Assembly (NCBI GenBank): GCA_027717595.1
Contig: JALLOF010000012.1
Span: 1 to 46,596 of the forward strand
Reading direction: 5' to 3'
Source of the DNA: Nitrospinae bacterium AH_259_B05_G02_I21
GTDB lineage: Bacteria; JADFOP01
Length of the DNA stretch: 46,596 nt
How positions within the stretch are numbered: the stretch's first letter is position 1; the number at the start of each line of letters is the position of its first letter. Below are positions 14,341-26,844 of this stretch, piece after piece. The translations under genes and the position numbers were made by a program. The notes beneath the pieces were generated by a model. The model was not told the origin of the DNA and ran no database searches. It saw nothing but the letters and a program-made list of their open reading frames with translations.

Positions 14341-16302
14341 GTGGAACCTCTTGTAACTGTTGATCATACAATCCTACAGGACTTCTCCAGGGCCCTCACC
14401 CTCGAATGGCTTGAGACCGACGGGCTCGGCGGCTATGCTTCCTCCAGCGTCCTTGGCATCAACACCCGACGCTACCACGGCCTGCTCGTCGCCGCGGCGA
14501 AGCCTCCGGTCGATCGCATCCTCTTGCTAGCGAAGATCGAGGAGACCGTCACCTTCGGAACATCCCCCTTTCTCCTATCAGCCAACTGCTACCCCGATAC
14601 GGTCCATCCCCACGGCCACCGCCACCTCGAGCTCTTCCGCCTCGATCCCTGGCCTATCTTCACCTACCGGTTGGGTGAGGCGGTCATGGACAAACACTGC
14701 TTCATGGTCCACGGGGAGCCGACCACCGTCGTCGCCTACCATCTTCGGGAGGCCAGGGAGCCGGCCGACGTTCACCTCAGATTCATGGTCGGATTCCGCG
14801 GCCACCACGACCTGACCAGGGAAGACGCGACCCGGGCGGCGATGATGCGGCGCGAGGACGGTCTTACCGTTTTGGAGTCACCCGTAGGCATGCCATCCCT
14901 GTTCCTTGCTCACACCGGAGAACGGGTAGACGTGTCAGACTTCTGGTATCATCAGCTGACCTATCCGCGGGAGGAGGAACGGGGGCTCGCCAATGAAGAG
15001 GATCTCTACAGCCCATTGGCGTTCGTCGGGCGCATGGAGCCCGGAAGTTGGCTGACCGTCGTGGCCTCCGCTCAACCCCCTGGCGCCGTTGAGCGAGAAG
15101 CCCTGATGGATGCCGAGCGCGAACGTCGCTCGAAGCTTGTACGGCCCGCCGTCTCGCGACCATGTGAGATCCTCTCGCACGCCGCCAGCCGGTTCATCGT
15201 CCAGCGGGGCCCCGAGGGCGCGAGCGTGATTGCCGGCTACCCGTGGTTCACCGACTGGGGCAGAGATGCGATGATCAGTATCCCGGGGCTTACCTTGGCG
15301 ACAGGCCAGTACCCCCTCGCCCGGTCCATCCTCGAGACCTACGCTGGGCCCCTGGCCGATGGGTTGCTGCCAAACTACTTCCCCGACGACGGCACTTCGC
15401 CGAGCTACGACAGTGTGGATGCGGCGCTTTGGCACATAGTGGCCGCCCACCACTACATCGAGGCCACCGGTGATGAGGCGTTCCTCAAAGATCGGCTCGG
15501 CGAGGCCTGTCGCACGATCCTCTCGGCGTATGAGGCCGGCACCCCCTCGGCCATCCGGATGGATGCCGATGGATTGCTGTCGGCCGGAGAGCCGGGCAGC
15601 CATCTGACGTGGATAGACGGCAAGGTGGACGGGGTCGTCATTACCCCGCGCCACGGCAAGCCGGTGGAGGTCAACGCCTTGTGGTACAACGCCCTTCGCA
15701 TCGGGGCCGACTTTGCCCAACGGCTCGGGTGGGCCCGCGAGGCCAAACAGTGGGCGGCCCTGGCAGACCGGGTCCAGGGACGCTTCGACGAGACCTTTTG
15801 GTACGAGGAAGGGGGATACTGCTACGACCTGGTGCGGGGTGAGGAGCGGGACGCTTCGCTGCGGCCATACCAGGTCTTCGCCCTGAGCCTCCCGTATCCC
15901 TTGTTGGACGAGCCCCGGCGGGTCAGCGTCCTTGCGGTCGTGACAGCCCACCTGCTGACCCCCATGGGCCTTCGCACTCTCTCGCCCTTCGACCCCAGCT
16001 ATAGGGGGCGCCACGGCAAGACCCCTTGGGAGCAGGACGCGGCCTATCACCAGGGAACGGTCTGGGCCTACCTCATGGGCCCGTACATCGACGCCTACCT
16101 TGCCGTCCACGGCGATGGCCCCAACTCCCGGGCTCACGCTCGCCGTCTCCTCGCCCCCCTGCTGGATCACCTCGATGAGGCCTGCGTGGGCTCCGTCTCG
16201 GAGTTCTTCGACGGCGATCCCCCTCACGCGCCCCAGGGCTGCATCGCGCAGGCCTGGAGCCTGGCCGAGCTGCTTCGGGTGTTGACACGCCTCGAGGGCT
16301 GA
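14341..16302 (+). CDS. Glycogen debranching enzyme (amylo-alpha-1,6-glucosidase type)
   Basis: A 653-residue cytoplasmic enzyme. The N-terminal domain (LEWLETDGLGGYASSSVLGI, NTRRYHGLLVA) and C-terminal (alpha/alpha)6 barrel (YPWFTDWGRDAMISIPGLTL, SYDSVDAALWHIVAAHHY, TWIDGK, VEVNALWYNALR, YHQGTVWAYLMGPYIDAY) are those of prokaryotic GDE-type enzymes that hydrolyse alpha-1,6 branch glucose in glycogen. GTG 14341 (GGAGGG at 14323-14328) is preferred over ATG 14257, which adds a non-homologous stretch. The sugar dehydrogenase gene follows after 12 nt, hinting at a shared carbohydrate role. Confidence 0.93.
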   Translation: MEPLVTVDHTILQDFSRALTLEWLETDGLGGYASSSVLGINTRRYHGLLVAAAKPPVDRILLLAKIEETVTFGTSPFLLSANCYPDTVHPHGHRHLELFRLDPWPIFTYRLGEAVMDKHCFMVHGEPTTVVAYHLREAREPADVHLRFMVGFRGHHDLTREDATRAAMMRREDGLTVLESPVGMPSLFLAHTGERVDVSDFWYHQLTYPREEERGLANEEDLYSPLAFVGRMEPGSWLTVVASAQPPGAVEREALMDAERERRSKLVRPAVSRPCEILSHAASRFIVQRGPEGASVIAGYPWFTDWGRDAMISIPGLTLATGQYPLARSILETYAGPLADGLLPNYFPDDGTSPSYDSVDAALWHIVAAHHYIEATGDEAFLKDRLGEACRTILSAYEAGTPSAIRMDADGLLSAGEPGSHLTWIDGKVDGVVITPRHGKPVEVNALWYNALRIGADFAQRLGWAREAKQWAALADRVQGRFDETFWYEEGGYCYDLVRGEERDASLRPYQVFALSLPYPLLDEPRRVSVLAVVTAHLLTPMGLRTLSPFDPSYRGRHGKTPWEQDAAYHQGTVWAYLMGPYIDAYLAVHGDGPNSRAHARRLLAPLLDHLDEACVGSVSEFFDGDPPHAPQGCIAQAWSLAELLRVLTRLEG

Positions 16303-16314
16303 GGCCTTCTGAAG

Positions 16315-17448
<1,134 letters not shown>

Positions 17449-17507
17449 GGCGGGCCCGATTACTCCCTGGCGGGTCGTGTAGTTGGAGCGGCTTCGAGGA
17501 GGAAGGG

Positions 17508-18500
17508 TTATTTACGAGGGGAGGTGGAGGCGGAAGCGTCCGCCGAGGGTATGAGGGCCTCGGCGCCGATATCGCGGAGCAGTTGCAAATCTTCGTCCAT
17601 TTGAACGTTCTTCGTCGTCAGAAGTTTCTCGCCGTAAAAAATCGAGTTTGCCCCTGCAAGAAAGCAAAGGATTTGTGATTCGCGGCTCAGCGCGCTTCGG
17701 CCGGCGCTGAGGCGGACGATCGCCTTCGGCATGAGTATCCGGGCGGTCGCGCACATGCGGACCAGCTCGAGAGGGTTGATAGGGGGCTGGTCTTCGAGGG
17801 GTGTACCGTCCACGGCGACCAGCGCGTTGATGGGGACGCTTTCGGGGTGGGGGTCGAAGGTGGCCAGGACTTCGAGCAGTCGCGCCCGATCGCGCAGGCT
17901 CTCGCCCATGCCGATGATGCCTCCCACGCAGAGCGTTATCCCAGCCTTTCGGACGTGCTCCAGGGTTTTCAGGCGGTCCTCGTAGGTGCGCGTCGTGATA
18001 ATCGATCCGTAATATTCGGGCCCCGTATCGAGGTTGTGGTTGTAAGCGGTCAGGCCGGCCTCGGCCAGCCTGTGGGCTTGCTCCCCGGTCAGCATCCCGA
18101 GTGTGGTACACGCTTCCATGCCCAGGGACCGCACGCCGCGGACCATCTCAAGGACGGCGTCGAAGTCGGACCCGTCGCGGACCTCGCGCCATGCCGCGCC
18201 CATGCAAAAGCGCGAGGCGCCGTTCTCTTTGGCACGCTGGGCCGCCTCGAGCACGCCCTCGACCGTCATCATCGATTCGGTGCCGAGGCCCACCTGGTGA
18301 TGGGCTGATTGCGGGCAATAGGCGCAGTCTTCCGGGCAGCCGCCGGTCTTGATATTGAGCAGGCTGGCAAGCTGGATAGCGTTGGCCGGCTGATATTGGC
18401 GGTGGACGGTCTGGGCGCGGTGGACGAGATCGAGCAGAGGCGCATCGAGAATCTCCAGAATCTCGTCGGTGGTCCAGTCGTATCGGATGGCTTTCTCCAT
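17508..18500 (-). CDS. bioB: Biotin synthase
   Basis: A 330-residue radical SAM enzyme that inserts sulfur into dethiobiotin. The 4Fe-4S motif CPEDCAYC gives Cys55, Cys59 and Cys62. Further signatures are [33 protein letters not shown] (with the NHNLDT motif), GGIIGMGES, and RLSAGR near the C-terminus whose Arg binds the 2Fe-2S cluster. A GGAGAGG ribosome site precedes ATG 18500. The C-terminal tail is Ser/Ala-rich and probably disordered. No other bio genes are adjacent. It is downstream of sodA by 66 nt and probably read through from the same promoter. Confidence 0.97.
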   Translation of the reverse strand: MEKAIRYDWTTDEILEILDAPLLDLVHRAQTVHRQYQPANAIQLASLLNIKTGGCPEDCAYCPQSAHHQVGLGTESMMTVEGVLEAAQRAKENGASRFCMGAAWREVRDGSDFDAVLEMVRGVRSLGMEACTTLGMLTGEQAHRLAEAGLTAYNHNLDTGPEYYGSIITTRTYEDRLKTLEHVRKAGITLCVGGIIGMGESLRDRARLLEVLATFDPHPESVPINALVAVDGTPLEDQPPINPLELVRMCATARILMPKAIVRLSAGRSALSRESQILCFLAGANSIFYGEKLLTTKNVQMDEDLQLLRDIGAEALIPSADASASTSPRK

Positions 18501-18566
18501 ATCCTCTCCAGTCGGATGTCGTTCGGCGGTCTCAGCCTTCGGAGACGGGCGCCGGGCCCGGGCCGC

Positions 18567-19181
18567 CTACCCCTTGGCGGTGGCGTACAGCTCGGCGACC
18601 TTGTCCCAATCGACGACGTTCCACCACGCGGCGATGTAGTCTGGCCGTCGGTTCTGGTAGTTCAGGTAGTAGGCATGCTCCCAGACGTCGATGCCGAGAA
18701 TCGGCGTGTGGCCCTGCATGATGGGTGAGTCCTGATTGAGGGTGTTGTAGACGAGGAGGTTGCCTCCACCGTCCACCACGAGCCATGCCCAGCCGCTTCC
18801 GAACCGCGTCATCCCCGCCTGGGTCACCTGCTCTGTTAACGCCGTGTAGCCCCCGAAGGTGGCGTTGATGTCGTCGGCCAACGCCCCGGTCGGCTCGCCG
18901 CCCTTGCCGGGGCCCATAATCTGCCAGAACAACGTGTGGTTGGCGTGTCCGCCGCCGTGATTGATCGCGGCCTGGCGGATGTTTTCGGGGACGCTATTGA
19001 TCTCGGCGAGCAGGGCTTCAACGCTCATGTCGGCCAGGTCCGGCTGGCCATCAAGGGCCCCGTTCAGGCCGGTCACGTAGGCGTTGTGGTGTTTCGTGTG
19101 GTGGATTTCCATCGTCCGGGCGTCGATGTGTGGCTCGAGGGCGTTATAGTCGTACGGCAGGGGAGGAAGTTCGTGCGCCAT
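18567..19181 (-). CDS. sodA: Superoxide dismutase, Mn type (Fe/Mn family)
   Basis: A 204-residue cytoplasmic enzyme that dismutes superoxide. Metal ligands are visible as His27 (MEIHHTKHH), His82 ([11 protein letters not shown]), Asp165 and His169 ([20 protein letters not shown]). The outer-sphere Gln is at about 150 in NQDSP, and the GGHANH context is typical of Mn-dependent rather than Fe-dependent enzymes, though cambialistic use is possible. GAGG precedes ATG 19181. A good promoter lies at 19359-19387. Confidence 0.95.
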   Translation of the reverse strand: MAHELPPLPYDYNALEPHIDARTMEIHHTKHHNAYVTGLNGALDGQPDLADMSVEALLAEINSVPENIRQAAINHGGGHANHTLFWQIMGPGKGGEPTGALADDINATFGGYTALTEQVTQAGMTRFGSGWAWLVVDGGGNLLVYNTLNQDSPIMQGHTPILGIDVWEHAYYLNYQNRRPDYIAAWWNVVDWDKVAELYATAKG

Positions 19182-19358
19182 GATGAGGCCTCCTTAGGTT
19201 GGTCACTACGGTGACGGTGAACCACTGGAGCAGAGGGGGTTCCGTGGCTCACGGTTGCTCCTTGTTCCTCTAGCGTGAGGAGGAGACACACCAGCCCATC
19301 ATCGGTGCAGACGAGGGATTAGAGGGTGCAGTAGAACCCAAGAGACTGACAGACCCAA

Positions 19359-19387
19359 ATCTTAGTTCCGCCATAGGTGTGTGTCAA
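19359..19387 (-). promoter_or_regulatory. Sigma-70 type promoter of sodA
   Basis: On the minus strand TTGACA (19387-19382), 17 bp, TAAGAT (19364-19359). The leader to the sodA ATG is about 170 nt. The region 19182-19446 otherwise contains only this promoter and the hairpin after ssrA. Confidence 0.65.
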
Positions 19388-19411
19388 GCTCTTTCTCTCA
19401 CAATAACTTTT

Positions 19412-19442
19412 GGGGCTTGCGAGTCAAGGACCCGCAAGCCCC
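19412..19442 (-). terminator. GC-rich hairpin immediately after ssrA
   Basis: GGGGCTTGCG (19412-19421) pairs perfectly with CGCAAGCCCC (19433-19442). On the minus strand it begins 4 nt after the tmRNA CCA end. The U-tract is poor (AAAAGUUAUU), so it may serve 3' processing as much as termination. Confidence 0.5.
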
Positions 19443-19446
19443 GAGA

Positions 19447-19811
19447 TGGTGGAGGCGGGGGGAATCGAACCCCCGTCCGAAGAGGTTCCCCCGAGGCTTC
19501 TACATGTTTGTCCGGTGTATTTAGAGTTTCGCCGCCCGGGCCGCCCCACCGGCAGGGACGCAGCTCAAGCAGCTAGCCGACTTAATTTAAGGACGACTCC
19601 CGGCCCATCGGCACCTGCCGGGTCGTCCACCTCTGTAGTCTGACGCCCCTTAACGCCCCAGAAGCGAAAGCGGAAAGGCGCGGACCGCTTTATTAAGCGG
19701 CCATTGCCAGTTGTGGATTGGCAGTTGTTAGGTTCCGCGGGTTTTACGAGTTCGCGGAGCTCGACATGCCACCTCGACGTCATTCCTCCCCGTCGAGCCC
19801 TGGTCGCCCCC
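19447..19811 (-). ncRNA. ssrA: Transfer-messenger RNA (tmRNA)
   Basis: A one-piece tmRNA of about 365 nt. The 3' end has a T-arm (GGGGGTTCGATTCCCCC) and an acceptor ending in encoded CCA. The 5' end (GGGGGCGACCAGGGCTCGAC) pairs with GCCTCC through G-C and G-U pairs. The tag frame is at 19693-19722: GCC resume codon, then Asn-Pro-Gln-Leu-Ala-Met-Ala-Ala and a double TAA stop, so the added tag is A-ANPQLAMAA, ending in the usual small hydrophobic residues read by ClpXP-type proteases. It rescues stalled ribosomes together with SmpB, encoded 115 bp upstream on the same strand. Confidence 0.97.
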
Positions 19812-19861
19812 AGCTACCTTGTCCAACGGGATTATGTCAAAGAGCCCAAAGGGGCATCCCT

Positions 19862-19890
19862 AATATAGCAGTACGCAGGGGAATGCGCAA
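19862..19890 (-). promoter_or_regulatory. Sigma-70 type promoter of ssrA
   Basis: On the minus strand TTGCGC (19890-19885), 17 bp, TATATT (19867-19862), about 45 nt before the mature tmRNA 5' end, leaving a short leader for RNase P processing. Confidence 0.55.
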
Positions 19891-19925
19891 GCCGCTTTTA
19901 GTTAATGTCTTGGATTATCAAACGG

Positions 19926-20405
19926 TTATCGACGCCGGGTGTGCTCTTTTATCGCTCGGGCCATCTCGCGCTCCTGGACTCGACGCCTGAGGACCTCCCG
20001 CTTGTCCGGGGCCCGCTTGCCCCGCGCCAGGGCGACCTCCACTTTGGCGAGCCCCCGGCGAAAGTAGAGCTTGGTGGGAATGAGCGTGTAGCCCCGCTCG
20101 ACGATCCGTCCGATGAGCTTCTTGATCTCGCGTTTGTGGAGCAGGAGCTTGCGGGGCCTCTCGGGCTCGTGGTTAGAGTGGGTGCCGTGGGGATAGGGGC
20201 TGATATGGGCGTTCAAGAGCCAAAGCTCGCCGTCCACGACCGAGCAGTGGGCGTCCTTGAGGTTGGCGCGGCCATCGCGCAGACTCTTGACCTCCGTGCC
20301 GACGAGCACCAAGCCGGCTTCGAAGGTCTCCTCCAGATGGTAGTCGTGACGGGCTTTGCGGTTCTGCGTCACGACCTGGATTCCACCGTGGCCGGTATGA
20401 GCCAT
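19926..20405 (-). CDS. smpB: SsrA-binding protein SmpB
   Basis: A 159-residue OB-fold protein that escorts tmRNA to stalled ribosomes. Hallmarks: NRKARHDYHLEETFEAGLVL, GTEVKSLRDGRANLKDAH, ELWLLNAHISPY, RPRKLLLHKREI, and a basic C-terminal tail (RAIKEHTRRR) that enters the mRNA channel. ATG 20405 gives the family length; the frame upstream is unrelated. It lies directly upstream of ssrA and downstream of ligA on the same strand. Confidence 0.96.
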   Translation of the reverse strand: MAHTGHGGIQVVTQNRKARHDYHLEETFEAGLVLVGTEVKSLRDGRANLKDAHCSVVDGELWLLNAHISPYPHGTHSNHEPERPRKLLLHKREIKKLIGRIVERGYTLIPTKLYFRRGLAKVEVALARGKRAPDKREVLRRRVQEREMARAIKEHTRRR

Positions 20406-20553
20406 TGTGCCACCCTTTTCGCAGGGCTCCCTCGCTATGGATGGGAGCGCGGTCGTCCTGTACAAGCCTATCATCTCGCAGGACGACGTGTTTGACAAGA
20501 AGGGGAGGAAGGGGAGCCGTAATCGGTGTCGAATGGGACCGAGCCAGGCTCGG

Positions 20554-22978
<2,425 letters not shown>

Positions 22979-22982
22979 TCGA

Positions 22983-24380
22983 TCAACCCGTCTTGATCGC
23001 CACGTAGAGCGTGTTCCCACCACGACGAACGAGCAGCAGCACCGTGCCCTTCCCGGCATACTTCTTCAACGCCCGGCGGTAGTCCTTCATCGTCTTGATG
23101 GTCTGGCGGTTGACCTCCAAGACGATGTCCCCGCGGCGGATCCCGCCTTCCCAGGCGGGGCCGCTCCGATCTACATCCGAGACGATTACGCCTTCGCGAG
23201 TTTCCAGATCGAAGTGCTCGGCCAGCTCGCGGGTAATCTCCTGGACCGTGATACCGAGCTCTTCTTCCGTGAACCGGGCCTTGGCAATTTTCTTCTCCTC
23301 GAGGGTGCCGATGGTAACCTTTAGAGACTTCTTCTTGCCGTCCCGGAGGATCGTGACCGTGGCCTTCTTCCCCGGCTTGGTGGCGGCCACCCGGCGGGGC
23401 AGGACGTCCATCGTTTTGATCTCCGCGCCGTTGAATTTGATGATGACATCCCCGCGCTTGATGCCCGCCTTCTGCGCAGGGCTGTCTTCGACGATCTCGG
23501 CAACCAGGGCCCCCGTGTTTTCTTCCAACCCGAAACTCTTGGCCAGATCCGGGCTCATGCGCTGGATGACCACGCCGAGCCAGCCCCGCACCACGCTGCC
23601 CTTCGTCCGGAGATCCTCGATCACCCGGCGAGTGATGTTGCTCGGGGTGGCAAAGCCGATGCCTTGGCCGGCGGCGACGATGGCGGTGTTGACCCCCACC
23701 ACCTCGCCGGAAGTGTTGAGGAGCGGCCCACCCGAGTTTCCCGGGTTGATGGAGGCGTCGGTCTGGATGAAGTCGTCGTACGGCCCGGTCCCTATCACCC
23801 TGCCTTTGGCGCTCACCACACCAACGGTCACCGTATGTTCGAGACCGAAGGGGTTGCCGATGGCGACGACCCACTCGCCGACTTGCAGCGCGTCGCTGTC
23901 GCCGAGGGTGAGCGTGGGCAAAGGCTTGTCGGCTTCTATCTTGATGAGCGCGAGGTCTGTCTTCGGGTCGGTGCCGATGACCTTCGCGTCGTACTCGCTG
24001 CCGTCGTGGAGCTTGACCTTGATCTCACTGGCCCGCTCGACCACGTGATTGTTCGTAATGATGTAGCCCTCTTTGTCGTAGATGATGCCGGAGCCCAGGC
24101 TGTGGCGGGTCCGCTGCTCCGGGACGCCCTCGAAAAAGCGCTCGAAGAACTCCCTCCAGGGGTCCTGCTCGCCGCCCGGCAAGCGGCGCCGGGGGCGGCG
24201 GATCATCTGCTTGAGGACCTGCGTGGTGGAGATGTTGACGACCGCTGGCTTCTTGGCCTTGGCAACCTCGATGAAGGTCTCGGGGCGGAGCTCCGCCGCT
24301 GTGACCGTACCAAGCCAGACCAGAACCAAGGCCGCCGCGACGAACGCATGTGAAAACCGGCGGAAAATTCCTTCTGACAT
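22983..24380 (-). CDS. degP: Periplasmic serine protease/chaperone DegP (HtrA)
   Basis: A 465-residue envelope protease. A signal peptide (HAFVAAALVLVWLGTVTAA) is followed by a trypsin-like domain with catalytic His112 (NNHVVE), Asp142 (TDLAL) and Ser216 (GNSGGP), then two PDZ domains (RGWLGVVIQ... about 265-360 and LGITVQEI... about 375-465). It degrades or refolds damaged envelope proteins. It lies downstream of rpoE-rseA-rseB, in keeping with the sigma-E response in which DegP is a classic target. GGAGGAGCAAGGAG precedes the ATG. The 79-bp gap from rseB shows no clear separate promoter. Confidence 0.96.
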   Translation of the reverse strand: MSEGIFRRFSHAFVAAALVLVWLGTVTAAELRPETFIEVAKAKKPAVVNISTTQVLKQMIRRPRRRLPGGEQDPWREFFERFFEGVPEQRTRHSLGSGIIYDKEGYIITNNHVVERASEIKVKLHDGSEYDAKVIGTDPKTDLALIKIEADKPLPTLTLGDSDALQVGEWVVAIGNPFGLEHTVTVGVVSAKGRVIGTGPYDDFIQTDASINPGNSGGPLLNTSGEVVGVNTAIVAAGQGIGFATPSNITRRVIEDLRTKGSVVRGWLGVVIQRMSPDLAKSFGLEENTGALVAEIVEDSPAQKAGIKRGDVIIKFNGAEIKTMDVLPRRVAATKPGKKATVTILRDGKKKSLKVTIGTLEEKKIAKARFTEEELGITVQEITRELAEHFDLETREGVIVSDVDRSGPAWEGGIRRGDIVLEVNRQTIKTMKDYRRALKKYAGKGTVLLLVRRGGNTLYVAIKTG

Positions 24381-24459
24381 CGCTCCTTGCTCCTCCTATC
24401 CGAAGACTCGCTTCAGAGAAATCCGCCCGGATCGGTACCCGATAGACCCTCCAAGGGCC

Positions 24460-25494
24460 CTAGGGGATAGATCGAGCCGTTGCCAACAATTCCTTTTCGT
24501 TGACCTCCCCGACCATCGTGTAGGTCACGGGCGAGCGCTCCCACTCGACCATGCAAAGCAGACCAAAGCGGTAGAGGTTCCCATCGGCGTCTCCCAGCGC
24601 AACCGGGACAGCCTTTGGTCCCTTGGTCCGGTGGGGGAGGGGGCGGCGCCGTTGAAAGAGGCTGATGGTGGAGAGGCCGTCGGAGTACAGAAGCCGGATT
24701 TCAGCCTCCGGCCCTTCGCCTTTCATCCGGGCCCCGACGAGGGCAAAGCCCGGCGGCAGGTTTTTCGGCTGGCGGACGGGAAAATCAACGGCGCTGGAGA
24801 GAGCCTCTGGCGAGATCACAACCTCATCGGGCTCGGCCTCGAGACGGGTCGTCCGGGGCACTTTCAGCGTGAGGGCGTCCGAGGCGGGCGAGGAGGCGTA
24901 GGTGATGGACGAGAAGAAGGTCATCACGCGCAGCCCCTGGGCGTCGTACACCTCGGTGCGGAGCGGCAGGCCCTTTTCCCGATCAATCCACAGCGTGCGG
25001 ACGGGGCGATCCAAACCGACGCGAGGGGTGAACTTCACCACGATGATGGGCCGCCCACTCATGGTCGCGTCACGTTGGAGGATCTCTATCTGGTAGTTCT
25101 TCCGAAGGAGGGTGGCGTTTTGTGTGGCCAGCCGGCGGCGAAGATGCGCCGAAGGACTCGGCCGTCGCGTCACGAGACGCCTGTTTGAACGATAGACCCA
25201 TTGGTGGCGTCCGTCGTCGATGACGACGAGGGTGGTTCGCGAAGTCCGGTACTCGCGGCGCTCGCCCCGGGGAGTGTGTATGATGCGGAAGGTGGTTACC
25301 CGAGGGGTGGGAAGGTGGAAGTTGTATACGTGCTTTTCGCCTTGGTAGGAGATGGAGAGCTGGGCTTGAGTGAGCTTCTCGACCACCGTGGACATATCGT
25401 CGGCGGCCACCGGGCCCGTTGTGGCAACTGCCGCTGCCAGGCTGATGGCCGAAGCGGACGCGAGGCGTTTAGCGACGGAAGCCCACATACTCAA
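24460..25494 (-). CDS. rseB: RseB/MucB-like periplasmic regulator of sigma-E
   Basis: A 344-residue exported protein with a signal peptide (SAISLAAAVATTGPVAA) and the two-part MucB/RseB plan. The N-terminal LolA-like half (LTQAQLSISYQGEKHVYNF, VVIDDGRHQWVYRSNRR, VVKFTPR, TLWIDREKGLPLRTEVYDAQG) and the C-terminal half (LPPGFALVGARMKGEGPEAE, LYSDGLSTISLFQRR) that binds the anti-sigma factor are both present. RseB shields the anti-sigma factor from proteolysis and senses lipids or lipopolysaccharide intermediates. Its start overlaps the anti-sigma gene by 26 nt. Divergent in sequence but well supported by context. Confidence 0.82.
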   Translation of the reverse strand: MSMWASVAKRLASASAISLAAAVATTGPVAADDMSTVVEKLTQAQLSISYQGEKHVYNFHLPTPRVTTFRIIHTPRGERREYRTSRTTLVVIDDGRHQWVYRSNRRLVTRRPSPSAHLRRRLATQNATLLRKNYQIEILQRDATMSGRPIIVVKFTPRVGLDRPVRTLWIDREKGLPLRTEVYDAQGLRVMTFFSSITYASSPASDALTLKVPRTTRLEAEPDEVVISPEALSSAVDFPVRQPKNLPPGFALVGARMKGEGPEAEIRLLYSDGLSTISLFQRRRPLPHRTKGPKAVPVALGDADGNLYRFGLLCMVEWERSPVTYTMVGEVNEKELLATARSIP

Positions 25495-25969
25495 CCAATC
25501 CCTGCGCGCCCACGGGCGGGGCGCTGCTCGCCTCCCTCGCGTGCGCCTTCAGGTAGTACTCCACCGAGGGAGGCTCGGCCCGCGAGGCCACGGCCGCCGA
25601 AGAATGAGCGGCCGGCTTTAGCTCGTGGATGCTCAGCAACTCCTGGCGGGCAGGCCGACTGGCGAGGAACCATGCCACCAGGGCGACGCTCGCCGCGGCC
25701 GCGGCCAGGGCCGGCCAGGTCGTGGGCCAACGGCGAGCGGGCCGGATACGGGCCGCCACGCGGGCAGCGAACCACGGCGGCGGGTGAGCCACTGGTGCCG
25801 ATTCGAGGCCCTGGGCCACCACGCTCTTCAGCGTCTCGAGCCGTTCGGCCTCACACTGGCACGGCCCGCACATTTTCAGATGATCCTCCACGGTGTCCAC
25901 CTCCATGGGCGACGCCTCGCCGTCGAGGCGTGCCGAAAGCCATTCCTGGACGGTCAGACACGTCGTCAC
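25469..25969 (-). CDS. Anti-sigma factor with zinc-finger domain (RseA-like)
   Basis: A 166-residue single-pass membrane protein. The N-terminal zf-HC2 domain has the H-x3-C-x2-C zinc motif (DHLKMCGPC, about residues 29-37), which holds the ECF sigma factor. One membrane helix (WPALAAAAASVALVAWFLA) spans about residues 84-102. The periplasmic tail would contact the RseB-like protein. It overlaps rpoE by 4 nt and rseB by 26 nt, a tight translational coupling. Unlike E. coli RseA, this is a zinc-finger type, as in many other phyla. Confidence 0.88.
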   Translation of the reverse strand: MTTCLTVQEWLSARLDGEASPMEVDTVEDHLKMCGPCQCEAERLETLKSVVAQGLESAPVAHPPPWFAARVAARIRPARRWPTTWPALAAAAASVALVAWFLASRPARQELLSIHELKPAAHSSAAVASRAEPPSVEYYLKAHAREASSAPPVGAQGLVEYVGFRR

Positions 25970-26547
25970 GTGGAGGGCCCTCTCTGGTGCGCTGTTGCGG
26001 GCAGAAGGTCCTGGAGCAGACCCTTCAGGTGCTGGCGGGCCCGGAACAGACGGCTCTTGACGGTGCCCACGGGAAGCTCCACCACTTGGGCAATCTCCTC
26101 ATAGCTTAAGTCCTCTAGCTCCCTCAGGTAGACGATGACGCGGTATGGCTCTTCCAGCTGGTCGATGGCCTCCCTCACCCGACGGGCGAGCTCGAGGCGG
26201 GCTGTCACCTCGGCCGGCTCCATATCGGCATCGGCCTGGACCTCAAAGCCTTCCAGGGCATCAAGTGAGGTCTCTTGCCGGCGCCCCTGAGAGCGCATAG
26301 TGTTCAGGACGGTGTTTACCGTGATTCGGTACAGCCAGGTGTAGAAGCGCGACCCTCCACGGAAGCTCTTCAGGGACCTAAAGGTCTTGAGGAAGACCTC
26401 CTGGGCGATGTCCTCCACCCGGTCTGGATCGCCCGTCATCCGAGAGATGAGGGCGAACACCCGCTCCTGGTATTGCCGCACCAGCGCCTCGCAGGCTTCC
26501 TCATCACCAGCGCGGCACTGCTCCACCAGGAAAGCATCGCGATCCAC
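25966..26547 (-). CDS. rpoE: ECF RNA polymerase sigma factor (sigma-E like)
   Basis: A 193-residue sigma factor with only regions 2 and 4. Region 2 includes VRQYQERVFALISRMTGDPD, EDIAQEVFLKTFRSL and FYTWLYRITVNTVLN; region 4 includes LEEPYRVIVYLRELEDLSYE and VGTVKSRLFRARQHLK. It directs polymerase to envelope-stress promoters. GTG 26547 is the start. A match to its own promoter class lies at 26594-26623 and a housekeeping promoter further up, so autoregulation is likely. It heads the operon rpoE-rseA-rseB-degP. Confidence 0.94.
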   Translation of the reverse strand: MDRDAFLVEQCRAGDEEACEALVRQYQERVFALISRMTGDPDRVEDIAQEVFLKTFRSLKSFRGGSRFYTWLYRITVNTVLNTMRSQGRRQETSLDALEGFEVQADADMEPAEVTARLELARRVREAIDQLEEPYRVIVYLRELEDLSYEEIAQVVELPVGTVKSRLFRARQHLKGLLQDLLPATAHQRGPST

Positions 26548-26593
26548 CGTCTTCTCGCTTCCTCATCCCGGAAGCGTGTCGTTCTTTGCTCGG

Positions 26594-26623
26594 TTAGACA
26601 CGCTTTCGGGGTCCAAAAGTTCC
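26594..26623 (-). promoter_or_regulatory. ECF (sigma-E type) promoter of the rpoE operon
   Basis: On the minus strand GGAACTT (26623-26617), 17 bp, GTCTAA (26599-26594). This closely fits the general RpoE/AlgU consensus (GAACTT-N16/17-TCxxA type) and leaves about 40 nt to the rpoE start, as expected for autoregulation. Confidence 0.7.
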
Positions 26624-26657
26624 CTCAATTGGTCTGTCCTGTGGGATGCGCGGCGGC

Positions 26658-26687
26658 AGTCTACCATCGGGTTTCTTCAGGTGTCAA
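26658..26687 (-). promoter_or_regulatory. Housekeeping promoter of the rpoE operon
   Basis: On the minus strand TTGACA (26687-26682), 18 bp, TAGACT (26663-26658), upstream of the ECF promoter. A constitutive distal plus a self-activated proximal promoter is a common arrangement for rpoE. Confidence 0.6.
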
Positions 26688-26750
26688 GCTACCTATTGAT
26701 TTTCCTAGGGATACCCGCTTCTTGCTTGTTTTGTGAGGGGTTTCCACTCC

Positions 26751-26779
26751 TTGACCATCTCTCCGGCCTCTGCTACATT
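26751..26779 (+). promoter_or_regulatory. Sigma-70 type promoter of ntrBC
   Basis: TTGACC (26751-26756), 17 bp, TACATT (26774-26779), giving a leader of about 60 nt to ATG 26845. It is divergent from the rpoE promoters; the 297-bp region 26548-26844 holds only these promoters. Confidence 0.6.
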
Positions 26780-26844
26780 GAGTTGCCTAATTTTAAGGCA
26801 GCAGCCGTTCTCGAACCAGCTTCTTTTGGGGGTTCATTCCTGGC

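Noticed and set aside
19412-19442. Strong Rho-independent terminator after ssrA
   Set aside because: The hairpin is perfect but lacks a proper U-tract, so only a hairpin with a possible processing or termination role is claimed.
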